A stretch of 64,000 nt of DNA from Cynocephalus volans. Lineage: Eukaryota > Chordata > Mammalia > Dermoptera > Cynocephalidae. Under the pieces are notes generated by a model. That model saw only the letters and a program-made list of their open reading frames with translations, ran no database searches and had not been told where the DNA came from. A program made the translations under genes and the position numbers. The DNA lies in the NCBI RefSeq assembly GCF_027409185.1, contig NC_084463.1, positions 114,954,133 through 115,018,132 of the forward strand, in the 5' to 3' direction. Positions within the stretch are counted from its first letter, which is position 1. Each line of letters opens with the position of its first letter. Below are positions 57,489 to 64,000 of the stretch, in pieces.

Positions 57489-58132
57489 ATTCACAATAGC
57501 CAAGATATGGAAACAACCTAAATGTCCATCAATGGAAGAATGGATAAAGAAAATGCGATAAATATATGTATACGATGGAATATTATTTAGCCTTAAAAAG
57601 AAGGAGATGCTGTCATTTGCAACTTCATGCCTACTGTTGACTCTCAACAGTAGAAAGCGCTACTGTACTCCTTCCTGGAGATCATTATGCTAAGTGACAT
57701 AAGCCAGGCACAGAAAGACAAATACTACATGATCTCACATATACTTGTATGTGGAAACTAAAAAAAAAAAAGTGGAGCTCATAGTAATCAAGAGTAAAAT
57801 GGTGTTTACTAGAGAGTGAGGGATGGGGGAAAAGGGGAGATATTGGTCAAAGGATACAAACTTTCAGTTATAACATTAATAAGTTCTGAAGACCTAGTGT
57901 ATAGCATGGTGACTATAGTTAATAGTAATGTATGGTATTCTTGAAATTTGCTGAGAGTAGATCTCAAGTGTTGTCACACACACACAGACACACAAGAGTG
58001 ACTATGTGAGGTGATGGATATGTTAATTAGCTTAATTGTGGTAATAATTTCACAAAGTATATGTATATCAAAACATCACATAATACACCTTAAAAAATAA
58101 AAACCTTTAATATGAAAAGAAAAAGAGATAAA
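57489..58132 (+). mobile_element. 5'-truncated L1 with a hairpin-bearing insert
   Basis: ORF2 C-terminus ('attcacaatagccaagatatgg') through 3' UTR to 'aacatcacataatacacctt' and an A-rich tail. An imperfect 14-bp duplication, aaagag(t/a)cagc(c/t)(a/g)g, lies at 57475-57488 and 58133-58146. About 51 bp at 57629-57680 has no counterpart in L1. Confidence 0.8.
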
Positions 58133-58149
58133 AAAGAGACAGCTGGAAA

Positions 58150-60550
58150 TGAACCCCACTGAGGATTTTGCTGAGGCCTTTAGTACAGGTAGATCTCTAT
58201 AAATATTGGAGGGGACATCGATATTTTACTAATAACCTGGACATAAAATTATCTGAAAGATGTTGCATGTGCAGTAATTACAAATAGTTATATAAAACCG
58301 TATTGAACTAAAAGCAAAAATATTATAAGTGAAACTACCATCGATTGTCTTCCATCTGTGTGTCAGGAACTATGTATATATTATCTTTCATACTCTCAAC
58401 AGTTTAATGAGTATTGCTATCTTTGTTATATAGACAAAGAAATAGTAAGAGTATTTAGCTTGACTTAATTATGTTTTCCAGGCTCATTTTGAGGACATGA
58501 AATGAAACATGGCTTATCTGTCTGCCATGTCAGGTATGAGGACTGGTTCCCTAGATCTTGGCGTTGACTCAGAGGAAGATATGGGCATGTTTGCCTACTT
58601 CAGAGCTTATGCAATTTGTAGTGAGAGGCTCAATGACCAGCCATAAATCGTTTATAATTCCTGGACTAACACTTGGGAGACTGACAGTTTTGCCACAGAA
58701 AAGTAAATGTTGGTGCCACCATTGAAGATAAGTAAATTGCTAAAGAATAAAATCCAAATCAGATTCATAACAATGTTCATAAAATAAAAACTTAAAACCT
58801 CAAAGTTCAAATAAACAAAAATCCAAATGACTTTCTATATTTAGCATCATACCTTGCTTCACCTTGTCTAAAATCATGGTTAATTGTATAAAGTGTTTTG
58901 TTTTGCCAGCGGATACAGTGGTAGGGTTAAGGGAGTTAGTGGAAGGAGTGCTGGAGTCCAGAGATGTGCTTCTAATTTCCACCCCTAACCCAAAGGGTGT
59001 GACTTTGAGAAAATCATTTGGGCCTCTGCTTCCACTTTTGTTATATAAACTTATTAGATTGCGATTCCTAAATTTCATACTAGTTCTGACAATCTGTAAG
59101 TGTGCTGTGAACTTCATGCTGTCTTTACAGTACTTATAACCACAGGTCAGCCATTATTTGGCTTCCTACACTTGTCCTGGCAGGTACCAGTGCCTTCTTA
59201 AAGAACAGCTGATGGGGCTAACACAAAGGAGGAAGGATATGTCATTCTACTGAATGACACAATCAGGAAAGGTACTGCTATTCCCTGCCCCCCCTTCCCC
59301 ACAAGTATGAGGAATAAGTGATTATCAGAATAGACAGGAGGATGAGAGGAACAAATATCCTGGTCCTTGTCTCATTGTCACCAAAAGATGTAAGTGTGTA
59401 CTCTGAGAGGGGAGAGAGAGCATGCCAGCTGGACTGGGAGCACTATGTTTTTCTCTACTTCATGAAAATGGATCTGCAACTGACTCCTGGTCCTTTTCTG
59501 GATGCCTGTATTTCTGCAAGTTGTCAGCAGAGGCTTTGCAACATGGCTGCGTGGTGAGTCCACCTAGATCCCAAAGCACACTTTCTGGTGGAGCCTGAAA
59601 ATCAACTCTGAAAAGTCCTCTTCAGAGGAACCCTCTAAAGTGAGGACACATGAACAGAGGGATTAACTTTCAGGCAGGTCTAGCCAATATTTTAACAAAT
59701 GTATGATGAGTAATTTGGTTGGGAGATAAATCAATTGAATATGTATAGGATAAGTATTAGGTTAAGTAATAGATACAACAAATGCATAAAAATGCATTTG
59801 CTAAGAGGGTTTATAAAAATATAATGATATGGCTCTACATGTTTGGAAATATTCTGTATGGTTTGTTAGTAGAAACAGAATGAACATTTAGTAAGACTTG
59901 TGAGGACCCAAGTGAAAGAGGGAAGCGTGAGACTATTTATATCTTTGCTACCAAAAAAGCAAAGGAAAAATACAACTAATTAACTGGAGTTCAGTGAAGA
60001 CAAGCCCCATCAGTTTCCATAACTAGACTCCCACTTGTGTTATTGATATTGTGGTAAGAAAAGCTATGTACAAATGAGGCAAACAGGTAGAGCCATCCTT
60101 GGTCTTGAGATCATCTTGGGAGGGGTTAGGGTGCAGTTTGAGTTGAGAGCAAAGAGTGGGATCATATGGCTAAGGTCTTGCATTACAAATAAAGGGGATA
60201 TACTGAGCTTTTGTGATTGGGATCATTCTGGGCCTGCCTTTTGGTCTCCTGCTGCTGTAATCTGAGCAAATATAAATAAATCCAGGTTGCCTCACCTCAT
60301 CTGTTAGCTGTCATCACTTCATAGAAGGGACCCTGGCCTAGGGAATAGAAGAGCTCAGTCTCTTGGTGGCTCCTGTGAACTAGGTTAGGTTGCTAGTAAA
60401 TGGGTGACCTGCTACCTCGTGTGTTCTCACTGACCCTATTGCTGTCAAAGAGGGTATGCCTTGCCTAGAGGAAGTAAGATAATGGGGTTAACAGGGTTGA
60501 GGGTTTGCTGTATGCAGAAAAAGAAGGAGGAAATGATTAAGACCAATTTA
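58150..60550. other. No recognisable feature
   Basis: AT-rich intergenic sequence. Open frames near 58800-59560 show no splice or family support. Confidence 0.4.
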
Positions 60551-60569
60551 TTAAAAAGGTATGTGGTCT

Positions 60570-60737
60570 TGGGCTGGCCCCGTGGCTCACTCGGGAGAGT
60601 GTGGCGCTGGTAGCGCCGAGGCCGCGGGTCCAGATCCTATATAGGGATGGCTGGTGCGCTCACTGGCTGAGCGTGGTGCAGACCACACTGTGCCAAGAGT
60701 TGTGATCCCCTTACCAGTTAAAAAAAAAAAAAAAAAA
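60570..60737 (+). mobile_element. CYN-like dimeric tRNA-Ile-derived SINE, full second unit
   Basis: First unit has 'gtggctcactcgggagagtg' (A-box region) and 'cgcgggtccagatcc' (B box), joined by TATATAGG to a second tRNA-like unit ending 'gttgtgatccccttaccag', then A22. A 17-bp duplication, aaaaaggtat(g/a)tggtct, lies at 60553-60569 and 60738-60754. It lacks the GC hairpin of the copies at 15758 and 47292, so it is another subfamily. Confidence 0.9.
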
Positions 60738-60814
60738 AAAAAGGTATATGGTCTCTTAGGGGAGAGAAGGCCCACACATATGAAATAATTAAACAATGAA
60801 AGATAGTGAATAAG

Positions 60815-61273
60815 TGTATTAATTTCCTATCGCTGCTGTAACAAATTACCACAAATTTAATGGCTTAAAACAACACAGATTTATTATCTTATACATCTGT
60901 AGGTTAGAAGTTCAACATCCAGCATGGGTCTTACGAAACTAAGATATTACCAGGACTGTGTTCCTTCTTAGAGATTCAAGGGGAGAATCCATTTCTTTTC
61001 CATTTTCAGCTTCTAGAGGCCTTGGCTCGTGGTCCCTTTCTTCCATCTTCGAAACCAGAGTTGGGTGCTTCTCACATCCCATCACTCTGACCTCCTCTTC
61101 TTTCTGCCCCCATTTGGCAGGACCCTTGTGATTACACTGATACCAGCAGGATAATCCAGGATAATCTCTCTATCTCAAGGTCCTCAGTTTAATCATATCT
61201 GCAGAGTCCCTTTTGCTAAGATCTCAGGGATTAGGATGTGGCTATTTTGGGGGAGACCATTGTCCTGTCTACA
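60815..61273 (-). mobile_element. MLT1-like MaLR solo LTR
   Basis: Reverse-complement LTR: '+' strand starts TGTATTAATTTCCTATCGCTGCTGTAACAAATTACCAC and ends 'tgtcctgtctaca' (61273). Also contains 'gataatccaggataatctc'. Length is 459 bp. Confidence 0.75.
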
Positions 61274-61279
61274 ATAATA

Positions 61280-62730
61280 TGCAAATGCTGGGCTGATTGG
61301 CAAGAGCTGTAAGTGGGGGGCGTCTGGAGAAAGAGGCTGCTGTGGGCTGGAGCACTGGAGGAAGCCTCCTGGAAATGGTGGGGACAGAGCCAGAAAGTGG
61401 TGAAACAGAGGGGAAGTTACAGAATCTCTGATGGGGGAGTGCATCTACTGGGGTATGAGGCAGGGGCCGAGGAGACAAGACAGCCTCTTTTTATGCCAGG
61501 GGCCATCCTCTATACCTCTTCCACTGGGAAGGGAGTCTTCCTGAATATGTCCTGTATGGTTGCCTGCATTCACTCTTCAGGTCGACTGTATCTAGAAATC
61601 ATGAAATCTTATGTACAAGATGTTCCTCTTTTACCACTTTCCAATTTGTTATGTCCCTTCTCAGATATGCCACATGAAAAGGGAAAATATTGAGCCAACC
61701 GGTGTCAAGTTTGGTGCAGATGTCTCTAGTGAAACTCCAGTGGGGTGGGGAATGGAACTTTGCCGTCATGTAACTCCATGCATCAGCACATTATTGTGAT
61801 GTTATTAAATCCTAGGTTGGGGCTTGGACTTTGAGCTCCATGGCTCTAGTCTCTGCTAGACTCCTTTGATAGTAACCAAACAGCAGGGTTTCTAACTAAT
61901 TGAGCACTGGATTAAAACTCACCTGAAAAAACCTATACTCACAACTTAGTGACTGTGCTGTGAGGTTGGGTAGGCAGTAAAGAATTTTTAAAACATATGG
62001 GGAGTACATGTGAGCCCCAGGACTTTCCACCACCCAAGATGGGGAAGATTTCTAATATCTCCCAGCTCCCAAGAGAGAAGGTGATAATTATTAATACTCA
62101 GGCATCAGGGCTTGTAGAAGTTTGACGTTTGACTCTCCTCAATGGGATATGCCAATTGCCATTAGAGGTTAGATCCACGTGCATCAAGTCAGTGGATTTT
62201 AGGTTAGATCAGGAACAAGAAAGGCATTTATGGCAGAAAGAAGAAACTGGAAAATAAGAGGACTTAACTGATTTTCTTGTAGAGCAGAGCTGACTGTTGC
62301 CTGGGTGGCTACTCTTCCCAACCCCACTGGACCTTCTGTGTGGTAGGCACCAGGAGAGGTTCCTTCCAAGGCTCAGAAGCTATTTTTAGTGTGGCTTTAG
62401 CTGCCAGGGAAAGAGCTGATTGCAGTGGACAAGGGCAAGGCTGGTCACTCTGGACAACTTTTGTGGTGACGTCAAGGAATTACTCAGGATGGGTTCCTCT
62501 AACCTGATTAAAATTCTCCATTGGCTCAGACTCACCAGATCCAGAATGACTCTTCTCTCCCTGGCTGGGAATATGGTTCCGTGGAAGGAGAGATAGAAAT
62601 AGGAACCTTTCTTCTGTACCGGAAAGCCCATTACAGAGATGATTCCTTAAGGGTCATTGTCAGGGAATTGTAAGTTGCATATAAGGGGATTTCCTGTATA
62701 AATTGAGCCTAAGATTGTGAAGAGTATGGT
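61280..62730. other. No recognisable feature
   Basis: Intergenic sequence without an assignable repeat or exon. Confidence 0.4.
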
Positions 62731-62734
62731 TTTG

Positions 62735-62950
62735 GGGTCTTATAAAACTGCATTTGAGTCTTGGCTCTGCCACTCTCCTATTGTACTTGAGCAGATAGAA
62801 ATCTCTCTGGGCTACAGTTTCTCAACATGTAAAATGGAGGTAATAACAACTACCTGACAGGATTAAAGATATTTTATGGTAAAAAAAAAAATACTGCTTG
62901 GCATGGGGTAGATACTTAAGTGTGATGGCTATTATTATTATATCAAAAGC
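62735..62950 (+). repeat. MIR SINE
   Basis: 'ttgagtcttggctctgccactctcc', 'ctacagtttctcaacatgtaaaatggagg' and 'tgcttggcatggggtagatacttaa' in MIR order. Confidence 0.8.
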
Positions 62951-63358
62951 TTATCCCTTCAAGTGTCAGGTTACATCAGCTTAATACGGTAAATTAAATA
63001 AATTCATTACACACTACTCTGCCTTCTTAAGAAGAAGACAATCTATAAGTCTTTAATTCTCAAAATAGAGCCAATGGCCAAGGCCACAACAGAATGAATC
63101 TGCTGTGCCCAATCCTCTCAGATGCATGCCTGGCTCTGTTGTGGCCTCACTGCCCAGCAGGATTAATGACAATTTATATTAAACACCTGGCACATTGCCT
63201 GGCACAGAGCAAGCTCTCCAGAGTGGTGGCTATTATTATCATTATAACAAAAGCTTACCCTTCAAGTGCCAAATTACATCAACTTGCATGGAAAATTAGA
63301 AAAAAAAAAAAAAAAAACAACTGCATTGAACACTCCTCTACCTTCTTAAAAAGAATAA
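62855..63358 (+). repeat. Imperfect tandem duplication, about 300-bp period
   Basis: Copy 1 (about 62855-63040) and copy 2 (about 63157-63358) share 'caggattaa', 'ggctattattat', 'caaaagctta(t)cc(c)ttcaagtg', 'ttacatca.ctt' and 'ctctgccttcttaa/ctctaccttcttaa' in the same order. The first copy contains the 3' part of the MIR. Confidence 0.75.
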
Positions 63359-63436
63359 ATTGAATAAAATTTCAATAATTTCTTGATGATTCATTGTGGT
63401 CTTCATAAGAATATCACTTAATGTGTTGGGCACTAA

Positions 63437-63520
63437 TATGAGGGTACTTCAAAATATGTGGAAAAATAGAATTGAAAGCTAATATAAATCTTGCCATGAA
63501 TTTTTTGAGGTACCTTCATA
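63437..63520. mobile_element. Mariner-type MITE, 84 bp
   Basis: Terminal inverted repeats: left tatgagggtacttcaaaa, right (reversed) tatgaaggtacctcaaaa. Both begin with TA, the mariner target site. The inner parts are also near-palindromic ('gtggaaaaatag' against 'cttgccatgaa'). Non-coding. Confidence 0.65.
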
Positions 63521-63524
63521 CAGA

Positions 63525-64000
63525 GCTGCTCTCAGGGGCTATGAGACATATATAATAGCCCCCAACTAGACGATACCACGTTGTCTTTCTTTTCTGAGGT
63601 CTAAAATCTATATAATTTTATGATTATTCTCTGTTTCATTTTTCCCATCAGTTTGTCAACCACCATTTCTTGCTAGTATCATTGTAACTGTCTTTAGCAA
63701 CAACCCGCCTACTTTCATTTTCATTTGATACACAGTGAAACAAACAACAAAACAATGACAAAAACAAAACCCAAGCTTCGTAGAATGGTGTAGAAACAAA
63801 GAGGCTACAGCCATTGAGGAACAACCTGTAAATATTGGTCAAGAACTATAAAAAGGGGACTTTTTGGACATCGGCTCAACTTAATCTGTACTCATGAGAA
63901 CAGAAACAAGGTTTGTCAGAATTATGTGTAGACACAGAGCAAATAGATACTGAGTGAGCACTTATGAGTAATGGTCAGGAACTTCACTGTCTTCTGTAAC
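63525..64000. other. No recognisable feature
   Basis: AT-rich flank to the window end; nothing assignable. Confidence 0.4.

Noticed and set aside
15819..60620. True tRNA-Ile genes at the B-box matches
   Set aside because: All matches lie in SINEs or retropseudogenes with diverged arms, linkers, A tails or duplications. No complete cloverleaf with paired acceptor stems was found.

Overview
The window is mammalian nuclear DNA: long AT-rich intergenic stretches, intron-split coding sequence, and dense interspersed repeats (L1, L2, MIR, MaLR/MLT1, MER5-type) with no bacterial-style gene packing. The tRNA-Ile-like SINEs (dimers with an internal TATATAGG linker, at 15758, 47292 and 60570, plus monomer forms at 30302 and 32363) look like the CYN SINEs described from flying lemurs. 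I therefore infer a dermopteran (colugo) genome. This rests on remembered family features, not on a search.

The only host protein-coding gene I can support is CALCA (calcitonin / alpha-CGRP), on the minus strand from about 53665 down to about 48500. All six classical exons can be placed: non-coding exon 1 in a CpG-rich promoter, exon 2 (signal peptide), exon 3 (pro-region), exon 4 (calcitonin and katacalcin, with its own poly(A) signal), exon 5 (CGRP) and exon 6 (3' UTR, second poly(A) signal). Introns 2 and 3 are both phase 2, so exon 3 joins in frame to exon 4 (146-aa preprocalcitonin) or exon 5 (133-aa prepro-CGRP).

Layout: 1-7000 holds MIR, L2 and MLT1 fragments and a 165-bp purine tract. 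7000-10200 holds an old antisense L1 and quiet DNA. 10220-14091 is a minus-strand L1-derived composite with about 31 copies of an 80-bp GC-rich repeat. 14260-21290 holds further L1, LTR and SINE insertions. 21763-23853 is a MaLR element with an internal region. 23900-34200 is a mosaic of L2, MIR, MLT1 and L1, including a tailless tRNA-Ile-like fragment at 30302. 34225-41032 is a full-length L1 with intact ORF1 and an ORF2 closed by one opal codon. 41050-48500 is old repeats plus a young SINE and L1 tail. 48500-53950 is CALCA and its promoter, and 54000-64000 is its 5' flank with scattered MIR, L1, MLT1, SINE and MITE copies.

The most unusual items are the SVA-like composite at 10220-14091, the nearly intact L1 with one nonsense codon and a possible short 3' transduction, the tailless tRNA-like insertion with a 15-bp target-site duplication, and the MaLR copy bounded by a 22-bp direct repeat.
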